A stretch of 64,000 nt of DNA from the NCBI RefSeq assembly GCF_009695585.1, contig NZ_VUNR01000003.1:1-64000 (forward strand), read 5' to 3'. Shown here one piece after another: positions 7,899-17,221 of the stretch. The position numbers and the translations under genes were made by a program. The notes beneath the pieces were generated by a model. The model had not been told where the DNA came from, did not search any database, and worked only from the letters and a program-made list of their open reading frames with translations. Every line of letters starts with the position of its first letter. The first letter of the stretch is position 1. Source of the DNA: Anaerovibrio slackiae. Lineage in GTDB: Bacteria > Bacillota > Negativicutes > Selenomonadales > Selenomonadaceae.

Positions 7899-8660
7899 AT
7901 GCAGGTGGCTGTGTTGGCCAGTGGCAGCAAGGGAAATGCCACGTTTATTGAACTGGATGGCAAGAAGCTTTTGATAGATGCCGGCATCAGTGCCAGGCGC
8001 ATCCGGCAGGAGCTGGAGGGCATCGGCCAGAGGGTGGAGGAGCTGGACGGGGTATTCATCACCCATGAGCACGGAGACCATATCAGTGGCCTGGTGACGC
8101 TGACGAAAAAGTACGGGGTGCAGGTGTACAGCCGCCCTGAGACCTTTCGCGCCATGAGCTGCTACCGGGAACTGCCCATTGAATGCATCAACCCCATCAT
8201 TGACCGGGTGCGCCTGGACAGGGTGACGGTCAGGGCCTTTGATATTCCACACGATGCGGCCAATCCCGTAGGCTATGTGGTGCAGGGCAGCAGCCGCTGC
8301 GTTGTAGCCACGGATATGGGCTTTGTGGACAGCAGCCTGCAGGAGATGCTGGAGGGTGCCAGGGTGATGGTGCTGGAAACCAATCACGATGTGGAAATGC
8401 TGAAAAACGGCAGCTACCCCTACAGCCTGAAAAAGCGCATCCTGGGTGCCAGGGGGCACCTGTCCAACAGGGATGCGGCACTGGCAGTGGCAGGGCTCAG
8501 GCAGCGGCCAAGAAAGCTACTGCTGGCACATCTCAGCGAGTCCAACAACCGGCCGGAGCTGGCCAGGGAGACGGTGCAGGCGGTTTTCAGCCAGCAGGGC
8601 ATCAATGATGTGGAGCTGTATCTGACCGACCAGAATCAGTGTACATGCGTACAGCTTTAA
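7899..8660 (+). CDS. walJ: WalJ/YycJ-type metallo-beta-lactamase-fold hydrolase
   Basis: 253 residues. N-terminal VAVLASGSKGNATFIE is the YycJ/WalJ signature, followed by the metal-binding THEHGDHISGL motif (HxHxDH) at about residues 54-64, a second metal-site Asp/His set (VVATDMGFVD, LLAHLSESNN). The family consists of 5'-3' DNA exonuclease-like MBL proteins coupled to cell-wall/replication functions. It is followed by htrA and rlmH, the order seen at the end of Firmicutes walRKHIJ loci; the two-component genes walRK are not in this window, so here the tail of that locus stands alone with its own promoter. Confidence 0.87.
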   Translation: MQVAVLASGSKGNATFIELDGKKLLIDAGISARRIRQELEGIGQRVEELDGVFITHEHGDHISGLVTLTKKYGVQVYSRPETFRAMSCYRELPIECINPIIDRVRLDRVTVRAFDIPHDAANPVGYVVQGSSRCVVATDMGFVDSSLQEMLEGARVMVLETNHDVEMLKNGSYPYSLKKRILGARGHLSNRDAALAVAGLRQRPRKLLLAHLSESNNRPELARETVQAVFSQQGINDVELYLTDQNQCTCVQL

Positions 8661-8732
8661 TGCATGATTTTGTGCATGACTTGCTATAAGACAGAATTTT
8701 GTATTTTCGTATTTTGCAGGAGGAGAAGGATT

Positions 8733-9827
8733 ATGAATTATCGCAGGAATTTTACGCAAAAATGCCTTTCCGGCGTGGCAGGAGTGCTGGTGGCTGCAAC
8801 GGTGCTTTTGGGCGGCTGCAGCAACAGCCAGGCTGGCCAGCAGCAGGAGAGCGGCAATGGCATACCGGCTGCCGTTGCCAGCAGCGAGGTATCTGATGCA
8901 AGAAATACGCCGGTGGTGCGGGCTGCCAAGGCGGTGGGGCCTGCCGTGGTGGGCATTACCAACAAGGCGGTGGCCAGGGACTGGTTCAACAATCCTGTGC
9001 AGGTGGAGGGTGCCGGTTCCGGCGTCATCTTCCGCAAGGATGGCTATATTGTCACCAACAACCACGTTATCAGCGGTGCCAAGGAAATCATTGTTTCCCT
9101 GTCTGACGGGCGTTCCCTGTCCGGCAAGCTGGTGGGGGCTGATGAGCTGACCGACCTGGCCGTGGTCAAGGTGGATGCCAATGATTTGCCGGCGGCGGAG
9201 TTCGGCAATTCTGATGATATCATGGTAGGGGAGCCTGCCATTGCCATCGGCAATCCTATGGGGCTGGAGTTTCAGGGCAGCGTTACCAGCGGCGTCATCA
9301 GTGCCTTGAACCGTTCCCTGGAGCTGGATGACAGGGTAATCAAGGTGATTCAGACTGATGCCGCCATCAATCCGGGCAACTCCGGCGGTGCCCTGGTAAA
9401 TGCTGACGGCAAGGTCATCGGCATCAACTCAGCCAAGATTGCCCGCAGCGGCGTTGAGGGCATGGGCTTTGCCATCCCTATCAATACAGTGCGCGAAATT
9501 GTGGATGACCTGATGGATGACGGCAAGGTAACACGTCCGTATCTGGGGGTTGGCATCTTTGACAAGGAGACTGCCGGGCGGTACGGCTACATCCTGAATG
9601 TGGATAAGGGCGTGTATGTGGAGAATGTTACCGTAAACGGCCCTGCCTACAAGGCCGGCATCCGCCGGGGTGATGTGATCCTGTCCGTAGGTGACAAGGA
9701 GACCAACCGGGTAGGCGATGTGCGCAATGCTGTGCTGGCTGCCAAGGTTGGTGATACCGTCAAGGTAAAGCTGGACAGAGATGGCAGCACGGTAACTGTT
9801 GATGTGGTCATGGAGGCAGCTTCATGA
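8733..9827 (+). CDS. htrA: HtrA/DegP-type serine protease, lipoprotein, with PDZ domain
   Basis: 364 residues. Start at 8733 chosen for the GGAGGAGAAGG site upstream. The signal peptide ends in a lipobox (VLLGGC), so membrane-anchored on the outer face of the cytoplasmic membrane. Trypsin-like domain with the triad in VTNNHVISG (His), LTDLAVVKV (Asp) and NPGNSGGALV (Ser); one PDZ domain in the last ~95 residues (KGVYVENVTVNGPAYKAGIR). Degrades or refolds damaged envelope proteins. Sits between walJ and rlmH; its last codon and stop overlap the rlmH start (ATGA). Confidence 0.92.
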   Translation: MNYRRNFTQKCLSGVAGVLVAATVLLGGCSNSQAGQQQESGNGIPAAVASSEVSDARNTPVVRAAKAVGPAVVGITNKAVARDWFNNPVQVEGAGSGVIFRKDGYIVTNNHVISGAKEIIVSLSDGRSLSGKLVGADELTDLAVVKVDANDLPAAEFGNSDDIMVGEPAIAIGNPMGLEFQGSVTSGVISALNRSLELDDRVIKVIQTDAAINPGNSGGALVNADGKVIGINSAKIARSGVEGMGFAIPINTVREIVDDLMDDGKVTRPYLGVGIFDKETAGRYGYILNVDKGVYVENVTVNGPAYKAGIRRGDVILSVGDKETNRVGDVRNAVLAAKVGDTVKVKLDRDGSTVTVDVVMEAAS

Positions 9828-10303
9828 AAATAACCATTGTGGCGGCAGGGAAAATCAAGGAAAAGTACCTGACCGCCGGCATCAATGAGTTCCTGAAGCG
9901 GCTGACGCCCTTTGCCACGGTAAAAATAGTGGAAATCAATGAGGAAAAGATGAAGGACAACCCTTCGGAGGCGGAAAAGAAGCAGGTGCTGCAGCAGGAA
10001 GGCCAGCGCCTTTTGCGCCAGGTGCCGGAGGGCAGCTATCTCTTTGTGCTGGATGTGTACGGCAAGCAGGCATCTTCCGAGGAGCTGGCGGACAAAATCC
10101 GGCAGCTGGGGCTCTCCGGCAGGAGCAGCATTGCCTTTTTGATAGGCGGAGCCTTCGGGCTCTCTGAGGAAGTGCGCCAGGCGGCGGATTTCCGGCTGAG
10201 CTTTTCCCCCATGACCTTTACTCACCAGATGGTGAGGCTCCTTTTAGTGGAGCAGGTTTACCGTGCTTTCAAGATTAACCGGGGAGAAAAATACCATTGG
10301 TAG
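9824..10303 (+). CDS. rlmH: 23S rRNA (pseudouridine1915-N3) methyltransferase RlmH
   Basis: 159 residues, the usual RlmH length. SPOUT-type C-terminal knot: IAFLIGGAFGLSEEVRQAAD and LSFSPMTFTHQMVRLLLVEQ, ending YRAFKINRGEKYHW, which is the conserved RlmH tail. Methylates pseudouridine 1915 in helix 69 of 23S rRNA on assembled ribosomes. Its start overlaps the htrA stop by four bases, so translation is probably coupled. Confidence 0.96.
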   Translation: MKITIVAAGKIKEKYLTAGINEFLKRLTPFATVKIVEINEEKMKDNPSEAEKKQVLQQEGQRLLRQVPEGSYLFVLDVYGKQASSEELADKIRQLGLSGRSSIAFLIGGAFGLSEEVRQAADFRLSFSPMTFTHQMVRLLLVEQVYRAFKINRGEKYHW

Positions 10304-10348
10304 CGGATTTGCCTCGGAATTTATCCATTCCGGTACAATGAATGGCAA

Positions 10349-10406
10349 TAAAAATGGGGCTGCTGTCTCAAATCTCCCCACGGGGAAGGTCCGAGGCAGC
10401 GGCCCC
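10349..10406 (-). terminator. Intrinsic terminator of the Lrp/AsnC gene
   Basis: On the minus strand GGGGCCGCTGCCTC pairs with the AGACAGCAGCCCC region, followed by ATTTTTATT. The stem also lies 50 bases after rlmH but lacks a plus-strand T-tract right behind it, so it fits the minus-strand gene better. Confidence 0.6.
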
Positions 10407-10477
10407 ATAGCTTTATGCCGTTTTTTAGGCTTGCAGCCATAGCTTTCAGGCTGTGCAGCCTGCCACTCCGGGCAGCC

Positions 10478-10924
10478 TTATTCCAGCTCGATGGACGGCC
10501 TGTCCGTAATGGTGGACAGGACTACGATGGTCTCCGTCTTGACGATGCCATCCTGATTCTTGATGCGGGTAAGAAGCTTCTCAAGGGTCTTGGTGCTCTT
10601 GGTAATAATCTTCAGGGCATAATCATAATCCCCCGTGATGTAGAAGCACTCCTTTACATCCATCTCGCTGGCGATAAACTCGCGGAATTTGTCACCATTG
10701 CTTGGATTGTCAAAGCTGATATAAATAAATGCCATCAGGTGCTTGTCCACCAGGGCAGGATTGAGGATTGCCGTATACTGCTGCACCACGCCGGTATTTT
10801 CCAGCTTCTTCAGCCTTTCGCTGATGGCCGGCATGGACAGGGAAATCTCCTGGCTCAGCACGGAAACAGTAACGCGGGCATTTTCCTGCAATCTCTTTAA
10901 AATTCGCTTGTCTGTAGCGTCCAT
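10478..10924 (-). CDS. Lrp/AsnC family transcriptional regulator
   Basis: 148 residues. N-terminal helix-turn-helix (DKRILKRLQENARVTVSVLS, then LSMPAISERLKKLENTGVV) and a C-terminal RAM/AsnC ligand-binding domain with the conserved GDYDYALKI and a final DGIVKTETIVVLST strand. Such proteins form octamers and usually respond to amino acids. Start at 10924 chosen over 10951, because the latter directly follows a -10 box, leaving no ribosome site. Its targets cannot be told; the divergent neighbour is the PBP gene. Confidence 0.9.
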   Translation of the reverse strand: MDATDKRILKRLQENARVTVSVLSQEISLSMPAISERLKKLENTGVVQQYTAILNPALVDKHLMAFIYISFDNPSNGDKFREFIASEMDVKECFYITGDYDYALKIITKSTKTLEKLLTRIKNQDGIVKTETIVVLSTITDRPSIELE

Positions 10925-10951
10925 AAAATCATCACCGCCATTCTTAATCAT

Positions 10952-10981
10952 ATTATATCAGCTAGGTAAATAATTTGTAAA
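10952..10981 (-). promoter_or_regulatory. Promoter of the Lrp/AsnC gene
   Basis: Minus strand: -35 TTTACA (10981-10976), 18-base spacer, -10 TATAAT (10957-10952). Confidence 0.6.
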
Positions 10982-11002
10982 TCGTTTTGCTATAAAAAAT
11001 TT

Positions 11003-11030
11003 TTGCTTTTAACAAGATATAGTGTAAAAT
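11003..11030 (+). promoter_or_regulatory. Possible promoter of the PBP gene
   Basis: -35 TTGCTT (11003-11008), 16 bases, -10 TAAAAT (11025-11030), 42 bases before the PBP start codon. Spacing is one short of ideal. Confidence 0.4.
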
Positions 11031-11072
11031 GGAAGGGCAGGATATAAGTTATTATTTGGAGTGATATAATAG

Positions 11073-13046
11073 ATGAAGAAGCAACGGCACAATGTGCAGC
11101 TCAGAATCAGCTGGCTGCTGCTGATTATCTGGGGCTGCTTCGGCCTTTTGCTAGTGCGGTTTGCCTGGCTGCAGCTGGTGGATGGTGACGAGCTGGCGGA
11201 GCGGGCAATGACCATTGCGGAGGAAAACAGGGCGCGGCAGTCGCCCCGGGGCAAAATCCTGGACAGGAATGGCAGGGAGCTTGCTATCAGCCGTATGGCA
11301 AAGTCCCTGGTCATCAATCCCAGCAAGGTGAAGCCGGAGGACAGGGACAACCTTGTGGCACAGCTGTCGGAGATTCTGAAGCTGAAGCCTGAGGAAATCA
11401 GTGAGGATATAGATACCGGGGGCGTCTTTGTGTATGTCAAGAGGCGCCTGGAGGTGGATGAGGAAAATGCCATCAAGGAGCTGAAGGAGGATAACGAGTA
11501 TGAATGCCTTGAGCTCCATGACGAGGTAAAGAGATACTATCCCAACGATATGCTGGCAGCCAATGTGCTGGGCTTTATCGGCACCGATGACAAGGGCCTT
11601 GCCGGCATGGAGCAGTATGCGGATGAGCTCTTGAAGGGGGAGGCTCAGGAAGCGGACCTGATTATCGACATGCGGGGCAGGCCGATTTTTGATTCTATCT
11701 TTTCGGCGGCGCAGCAGCGCTACAAGGGGGACAATTCCAAGAGCATCACCCTGACTATTGACAGCACCATGCAGTTTATTGTAGAACAGGCACTGGACAA
11801 GGCCATGGCTGACAATAAGCCAAAGGCGGTAACGGCAGTGGTGATGGACCCGAAGACAGGTGATGTGCTTGCCATGGCTTCCCGTCCAAGCTATAATCCT
11901 AACAAGTTCTGGCAGGCAAATGCCGAGGCGTGGCGCAACAGGGCAATTTCCTCTGTTTATGAGCCTGGCTCCACCTTCAAGGCAATGGTGGCAGGCACGG
12001 CTTTGCAGGAAGGGGTAGTAGCTCCTAACATGACCTTTTATGACCCGGGGCATATCGATGTTTCGGAGAAGCGCATCCAGAACTGGAACGGTGAGAGCTT
12101 TGGCAATGTCACCTTTACGGATATTGTAAAAAATTCCATCAATACCTGCTTTGCCCAGATCGGTCTGTGGCTGGGAGGCGAAAAGCTGAACGAGTATGCT
12201 GAGAAATTCGGTTTTGGCAAGGCCACAGGTATTGAGCTGCCCGGGGAGGAGTCAGGCATCCTGTTTGCCAATCCCAAGGATATGGTAAACTCTGATGTGG
12301 CTACCATGGCCATCGGCCAGAGTATTGCCGTGACGCCTCTGCAGCTGGTAACAGCCATGTCAGCAGTGGCCAATGATGGTGTGCTGCTGAAGCCTCACAT
12401 CATCAAGCAGATTACCAATGCGGACGGCTCCGTATACAAGGAGTACGGCAGGGAGGAAGTGCGCCGGGTGATTGACTCAGCCACGGACAAGACGCTGATG
12501 GGGCTGCTGGAGCAGGTGGTTGCCACCGGCGGCGGTTCCAAGGCGGCAGTGAAGGGATACCGCATTGCCGGCAAGACCGGTACGGCACAGAAAATCAACG
12601 AGCATACCAGCGGCTACATGGAGGGGCGGTACATTGCTTCCTTCTGCGGCTTTGCCCCGGTGGAGAACCCGGAGATAGTAGTGCTGGTGGTAATCGATGA
12701 CCCATCGGCAGGGGCATTCTATGGCGGACAGATTGCAGCGCCTGTGGCAAGGGATATTTTCTCCCAGCTGCTGCGGTTCATGCACATCAGCCCTTCCAGT
12801 GATACCTTTGCGGATATGAACAAGGATAGGGAAGCAGCTGCTGCCAAGCCTGCACCTGCTGCCAGTGATGGCAAGGTCAGGATGCCTGACCTGACTGGCA
12901 TGAGCATCAGGGATGTTTCCCAGAAGCTGGCAGAGCTGGGGCTGGGCATCGATGTGCAGGGCAACGGACTGGCCAGGAGCCAGAGCATTCCGGCAGGTGC
13001 CGAAATCAAGTCCGGCCAGAGCGTGACTGTCACCTTCAGCCCGTAA
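11073..13046 (+). CDS. Class B penicillin-binding protein with C-terminal PASTA domain (FtsI/SpoVD-like)
   Basis: 657 residues. One N-terminal transmembrane segment (about 11-32), dimerisation domain with SPRGKILDRNGRELA, transpeptidase domain with SxxK in PGSTFKAM, SxN in KNSINTCF and KTG in IAGKTGTAQ, and a single PASTA repeat over the last ~65 residues (VRMPDLTGMSIRDVSQKLAE). It cross-links septal (or, in spore formers, cortex) peptidoglycan outside the membrane. The PASTA repeat and the FtsI-type layout fit SpoVD/PBP2x, but no mraZ-mraW-ftsL or mur genes are near, so which homologue it is remains open. GGAGTG precedes the start. Confidence 0.9.
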   Translation: MKKQRHNVQLRISWLLLIIWGCFGLLLVRFAWLQLVDGDELAERAMTIAEENRARQSPRGKILDRNGRELAISRMAKSLVINPSKVKPEDRDNLVAQLSEILKLKPEEISEDIDTGGVFVYVKRRLEVDEENAIKELKEDNEYECLELHDEVKRYYPNDMLAANVLGFIGTDDKGLAGMEQYADELLKGEAQEADLIIDMRGRPIFDSIFSAAQQRYKGDNSKSITLTIDSTMQFIVEQALDKAMADNKPKAVTAVVMDPKTGDVLAMASRPSYNPNKFWQANAEAWRNRAISSVYEPGSTFKAMVAGTALQEGVVAPNMTFYDPGHIDVSEKRIQNWNGESFGNVTFTDIVKNSINTCFAQIGLWLGGEKLNEYAEKFGFGKATGIELPGEESGILFANPKDMVNSDVATMAIGQSIAVTPLQLVTAMSAVANDGVLLKPHIIKQITNADGSVYKEYGREEVRRVIDSATDKTLMGLLEQVVATGGGSKAAVKGYRIAGKTGTAQKINEHTSGYMEGRYIASFCGFAPVENPEIVVLVVIDDPSAGAFYGGQIAAPVARDIFSQLLRFMHISPSSDTFADMNKDREAAAAKPAPAASDGKVRMPDLTGMSIRDVSQKLAELGLGIDVQGNGLARSQSIPAGAEIKSGQSVTVTFSP

Positions 13047-13066
13047 TTGATAGCCGATAATTGATT

Positions 13067-13096
13067 GTATGCATTAGCGTACTAATACATTTTTTA
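13067..13096 (+). terminator. Weak intrinsic terminator after the PBP gene
   Basis: A short stem around ATTAG/CTAAT is followed by TTTTTT. The stem is AT-rich and short, so termination is likely partial. Confidence 0.35.
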
Positions 13097-13117
13097 AGAT
13101 AAAAAGGAGACTTACTC

Positions 13118-13912
13118 ATGAAAGCAAAATTATTTGTTACAGATATGGATGGCACCCTCCTGAACAGCGAGCACAAGATTTCCAGGGGAAATAAGCACGC
13201 TATCAAGAGGGCTGTGGAGGCCGGGGTGGTATTTACCATTGCTACCGGCCGCATGTATGCTTCCACCCTGCCTTATGCCCAGGAGCTGGAGCTGGATGTG
13301 CCGATTATTACCTATAACGGCGCCCTCATTAAGACAGCTTCCGGCAAGGAGCTGTACGCTTCCTATCTGGAGGAGGACCTGGTGAAGGACCTGCTGGACT
13401 TTGCCAGGGAGCAGGAGCTCTACATCCATCTCTACAGCGAGGATAAGCTGTACTTCAAGGAAAATGACGAGCATGCCCAGTATTATCAGAAGATGTGCGG
13501 CGTGCCGGGCAATGCCGTAGGGGAGGATATCTACAAGTACACCTATCATGTGCCGAAGATGCTGATTATGGGCAGCACCCCGGAGGAAGCTGATGCAGCA
13601 GTGGAGCTGGTGCGCCGGAAGTTCGGCGGCCGTATTGATGCCATGAAGTCTTCTCCGACCTATGTGGAGCTGATCAAGCCCGGGGTAAACAAGGCAACAG
13701 CCATTGCCAAGCTGGCGGAGATTCTGGAAATCCCGTCTGAGCAGGTGCTGGCTATCGGCGACTCCAGCAACGATGTAAGCATGCTGACATCTGTTGCCAT
13801 CAGCGTTGCCATGGGCAATGCCAACGATGAGGCAAGGGCGGCAGCCCGTTACATGGTAACGGACAATGAGCACGATGGCGTAGCAGAGGCATTGGAGCGC
13901 TTCTGCATGTGA
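13118..13912 (+). CDS. Cof-type HAD superfamily phosphatase
   Basis: 264 residues. HAD motif I FVTDMDGTLL at residues 6-15 (nucleophile Asp9), motif II in TIATGR, motif III Lys in PGVNKATAIAKL, motif IV GDSSNDVSML. The large inserted C2 cap between motifs II and III is typical of the Cof/YidA subfamily, which dephosphorylates sugar phosphates, flavin or pyridoxal phosphate. The substrate cannot be inferred here. AAAAGGAGA precedes the start; rapZ follows 16 bases after its stop. Confidence 0.9.
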   Translation: MKAKLFVTDMDGTLLNSEHKISRGNKHAIKRAVEAGVVFTIATGRMYASTLPYAQELELDVPIITYNGALIKTASGKELYASYLEEDLVKDLLDFAREQELYIHLYSEDKLYFKENDEHAQYYQKMCGVPGNAVGEDIYKYTYHVPKMLIMGSTPEEADAAVELVRRKFGGRIDAMKSSPTYVELIKPGVNKATAIAKLAEILEIPSEQVLAIGDSSNDVSMLTSVAISVAMGNANDEARAAARYMVTDNEHDGVAEALERFCM

Positions 13913-13928
13913 TTTTCCGGAGGTTTGT

Positions 13929-14843
13929 ATGGAAAAAGAAAAAAGCAAGGAAAACTGCTGTGAGTTTATCATCGTTACTGGCATGTCCGGCAGCGGCAAG
14001 ACACAGGCCTGCCGCTATCTTGAGGACATAGGCTATTTTGTGGTGGACAACCTGCCCCCGGTGTTTATTCCAAAGTTTGCGGAGCTGTGCCAGCAGTCCG
14101 GCGGCAGCGTCAGCAAGGTGGTGCTGGTGGTGGACACCAGGAGCCGGGAGTTCTTTGATACCTTTATTCATGTGCTGGAGGACATGGACAGGGACAATCA
14201 GCAGTATGTGCTGCTCTTTATGGATGCCTCGGATGCTGCCATTATCCGCCGGTACAAGGAAACCCGCCGCCGCCATCCTATGGCACCTAGCTCCCGCATC
14301 AGCGAGGGCGTGGCCAAGGAGCGTGAGCGGCTGGTGCAGGTGCGCAACAAGGCCACCTACATCGTGGATACCTCTGAACTGAAGAAGATTGACCTGAAGG
14401 AAAAGATTCTGAAGCTCTTTGCCCCGCGGGTAGGAGAAAAGATGAATATCAATGTGATTTCCTTCGGTTTCAAGTTTGGGATGCCGTTGGATGCCGACCT
14501 GGTCTTTGATGTGCGCTTTTTGCCAAATCCTTTCTATGTGGAGTCCATGCGCCACAAGAGCGGCTCCGTGCCGGATGTGGCTGCCTATATCGACCAGTGG
14601 CCGGTGACCAGGGAATTCAAGCAGCATCTCGATAATCTGGTGAATTTCCTCATTCCTCAGTATGAGAAGGAAGGCAAGGCACAGCTGGTGATTGCGGCAG
14701 GCTGTACCGGCGGCATGCACCGCTCTGTGTTTATTGCCAACCACATCTACCAGCTTTTGAAGGACAAGGGCTGCCAGGTGAAGCTGGAGCACCGTGACCT
14801 GATGAAAAACGAGGTCTGGGAGCATGTGAGGGAAGAAGTTTAA
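13929..14843 (+). CDS. rapZ: RapZ/YvcJ family nucleotide-binding RNase adapter protein
   Basis: 304 residues. Walker A TGMSGSGKTQACRYLED, conserved VDTRSREFF, the ETRRRHPM region and the C-terminal domain with VISFGFKFG, DVRFLPNPF and AAGCTGGMHRSVF, all diagnostic of RapZ. Binds ATP/GTP; in E. coli it delivers small RNA GlmZ to RNase E, while the Firmicutes role is less clear. First gene of the conserved rapZ-glmR-whiA block. GGAGG precedes the start. Confidence 0.95.
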   Translation: MEKEKSKENCCEFIIVTGMSGSGKTQACRYLEDIGYFVVDNLPPVFIPKFAELCQQSGGSVSKVVLVVDTRSREFFDTFIHVLEDMDRDNQQYVLLFMDASDAAIIRRYKETRRRHPMAPSSRISEGVAKERERLVQVRNKATYIVDTSELKKIDLKEKILKLFAPRVGEKMNINVISFGFKFGMPLDADLVFDVRFLPNPFYVESMRHKSGSVPDVAAYIDQWPVTREFKQHLDNLVNFLIPQYEKEGKAQLVIAAGCTGGMHRSVFIANHIYQLLKDKGCQVKLEHRDLMKNEVWEHVREEV

Positions 14844-14856
14844 GGGAGTGTCATAA

Positions 14857-16146
14857 ATGCACTTGTTAAAATGGCTGTATCCCGGCATGAGGTTCAAGCG
14901 CTGGCTGCTTCTGTTTGCAGGGGGCGTAATGCTTGCCAGCCTGGGAATTGCGGTGGTTTTTAACTACAAGTATATTGATAATATTGAGGAGGCTATTTTC
15001 AAGGCTGTCTATCTGTGGTCTGGCAGCTATGATTATACCTTTACAGCCCTGGTGGGCATGCTGATGGTGCTGCTGGGCTTTGGCGTGATGCTGGTGGCGG
15101 CCCGCTTCGTGATCCGCTCGGTTATCACTGTGCTGCTGCCGGCCAATTCATCAGAAAAGCTGGTGGATTTGATTTATGAGAAGCGGAAGCTGGGCAAGGG
15201 GCCTGCCATTACGGTGGTGGGCGGCGGCCACGGCCTGTCCGTGCTGCTCCGGGGCATCAAGCAGGCTACCTCCAACGTTACGGCAGTAGTTACGGTAGCT
15301 GATGACGGCGGCTCATCCGGCAGGCTCCGGGAGGAGCTGGGCATGATTCCGCCAGGTGACCTCAGGAACTGCCTGGTGGCATTGGCGGATACGGAGCCCC
15401 TGATGGAAAAGCTTTTCCAGCACCGCTTCGAGGGTGACAGCCAGCTGTCCGGCCACAGCTTCGGCAACCTGTTCATTGCGGCTATGGCGCAGGTGACAGG
15501 GGATGTGGAGACGGCACTGAAGGAGTCCTCCAAGGTACTGGCGGTGAAGGGCAGGGTGCTGCCTGCCAGCAAGGAATTTGTGCGGCTGGATGCTATCATG
15601 GAGGATGGCTCCATAGTCTGCGGCGAGTCCAAAATTCCGGAGGCGCACAAGAAAATTCATCGTGTCAAGCTGTTCCCTGAGCATGTGGAGGCGGTGCAGT
15701 CCTCCCTGGATGCCCTGCGTGATGCGGAGGCAATCGTGCTGGGGCCGGGCAGCCTCTACACCAGCATCATGCCGAACCTTCTGGTGGAGGGCATCGGTGA
15801 TGCCCTGTGCCGCAGCAAGGCGGTGAAGATTTATATCTGCAACGTGATGACCCAGCCGGGAGAGACCGACGGCTATACTGCTTCCATGCATGTCAAGGCC
15901 ATACTGGACCATGCCGGGCGCAATGCGGTGGACTATGTGATTGTCAACTCTACCCCAGTGCCGGAGGATTTGAAGAAAAAGTATGCGGAGGCAGGGGCCT
16001 ACCCTGTTATCGTGGATGAGGATGTGCTGAAGGCACTGGGCGTGGGCGTCATCAAGGCAGACCTGATTACGGCTCATGATGCCATACACCATGACCCCAA
16101 GAAGCTGGCGGAAAGCGTCATGCAGGTGGTGTACGAAACCATGTGA
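14857..16146 (+). CDS. glmR: GlmR/YvcK family UDP-GlcNAc-binding protein, membrane-anchored
   Basis: 429 residues. Two N-terminal transmembrane segments (about 14-32 and 63-83) precede a CofD-like Rossmann domain that starts ITVVGGGHGLSVLLRGIK and contains VTVADDGGSSGRLREELG, PPGDLRNCLVAL and LGPGSLYTSIMPNLLVEG. YvcK/GlmR binds UDP-GlcNAc and steers carbon into peptidoglycan precursors during gluconeogenic growth. The membrane-anchored N-terminus is an extension relative to the B. subtilis protein and is seen in some Clostridia and Negativicutes. Lies between rapZ and whiA, as is usual. Confidence 0.93.
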   Translation: MHLLKWLYPGMRFKRWLLLFAGGVMLASLGIAVVFNYKYIDNIEEAIFKAVYLWSGSYDYTFTALVGMLMVLLGFGVMLVAARFVIRSVITVLLPANSSEKLVDLIYEKRKLGKGPAITVVGGGHGLSVLLRGIKQATSNVTAVVTVADDGGSSGRLREELGMIPPGDLRNCLVALADTEPLMEKLFQHRFEGDSQLSGHSFGNLFIAAMAQVTGDVETALKESSKVLAVKGRVLPASKEFVRLDAIMEDGSIVCGESKIPEAHKKIHRVKLFPEHVEAVQSSLDALRDAEAIVLGPGSLYTSIMPNLLVEGIGDALCRSKAVKIYICNVMTQPGETDGYTASMHVKAILDHAGRNAVDYVIVNSTPVPEDLKKKYAEAGAYPVIVDEDVLKALGVGVIKADLITAHDAIHHDPKKLAESVMQVVYETM

Positions 16147-16249
16147 TGGTATAAAACATGCTGGGCACGGGAGAGGCGGCCCCGTAAAACCGGGGCGTAG
16201 CGTATAGGAACCTGTGAGCATAAAGCGATTGCGAGGTTGTGAGTAGAAG

Positions 16250-17164
16250 ATGCCGTCATTTGCTACCGAGGTAAAAAACGAGCTTGCCCATGGGGCGGTC
16301 AGGAGAAAATGCTGCCAGAGCGCGGAGCTGGCAGCTCTTTTGCGCATGGGTGCTTCCATGACTATAGGAGCACGGATGGCTCTGGGACTGAATTTTGTCA
16401 CGGAGAATGCGGCGGTGGCACGCCGGGTACTGCAGCTGTTGAAGGCCACCGGCCAGGTTCAGCCGGAGGTTACGGTGAGCCGTTCCAAGCGGCTGAAAAA
16501 GAATAACAGCTATCTTTTGCGGGTGGCGCCCTCTCCCCATGTTCGTCCCCTGATGGAATCCCTGGGAATGCTGGGCTCCGAGGAAGGGGCTGTGGGCAGG
16601 GACAAGGGGCTTCTCAGGAAGCAGTGCTGCCGCAAGGCATATCTCCGGGGAGCATTCCTGGGAGGCGGCACGGTGAACAGGCCGGAGGCTCAGTCCCATC
16701 TGGAATTTGTGGCTGACAGCTACGCCTTTGCCCATACCATTGTCAGGATTTTGAGGAATATGGATTTTCCTGTAGGCTTTACGGACAGGAAGGGCAGCTA
16801 CCAGATTTATCTCAAGGACGGGGAGGAAATCATGGATCTATTGGCCATGCTGGGAGCGGTGAAGGCGGCAGATGAGCTGGCGGTGGCCAGAAACCTGAAA
16901 GAGGTCCGCAATCAGGTGAACCGGCTGGTGAACTGCGAGACTGCCAACCTGCAAAAGACAGTAAGCGCGGCAGTGGCACAGGCGGAATGCATCCGGCAGC
17001 TGCAGGAGTCCGGCAGGCTGGAAAAGCTTCCACCGAAGCTTCTGGCGGCAGCCAGGGCGCGAATGGACAACATGGACGCTTCTCTGGCGGAGCTGGGGGA
17101 GATGCTGGGCATCAGCCGGGCAGCAGTGAACAACCGGCTGAAAAGGCTGCAGGATTTTTTGTAA
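16250..17164 (+). CDS. whiA: DNA-binding protein WhiA
   Basis: 304 residues. N-terminal LAGLIDADG-homing-endonuclease-like part (FATEVKNELAH..., LLRMGASMTIG, AYLRGAFLGGGTVNRPE) without the catalytic acids, and a C-terminal helix-turn-helix (SLAELGEMLGISRAAVNNRL). WhiA acts in sporulation gene control in Streptomyces and in cell division/chromosome segregation in Firmicutes. Third gene of the rapZ-glmR-whiA block; the 100-base gap to glmR holds a small GC-rich hairpin (CCCCG/CGGGG near 16178). Confidence 0.95.
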   Translation: MPSFATEVKNELAHGAVRRKCCQSAELAALLRMGASMTIGARMALGLNFVTENAAVARRVLQLLKATGQVQPEVTVSRSKRLKKNNSYLLRVAPSPHVRPLMESLGMLGSEEGAVGRDKGLLRKQCCRKAYLRGAFLGGGTVNRPEAQSHLEFVADSYAFAHTIVRILRNMDFPVGFTDRKGSYQIYLKDGEEIMDLLAMLGAVKAADELAVARNLKEVRNQVNRLVNCETANLQKTVSAAVAQAECIRQLQESGRLEKLPPKLLAAARARMDNMDASLAELGEMLGISRAAVNNRLKRLQDFL

Positions 17165-17221
17165 GGCAGAGATGTTTTTAGCTGCATGTGATATGTGATT
17201 TTAGGCAAAAGAGGTAATAGC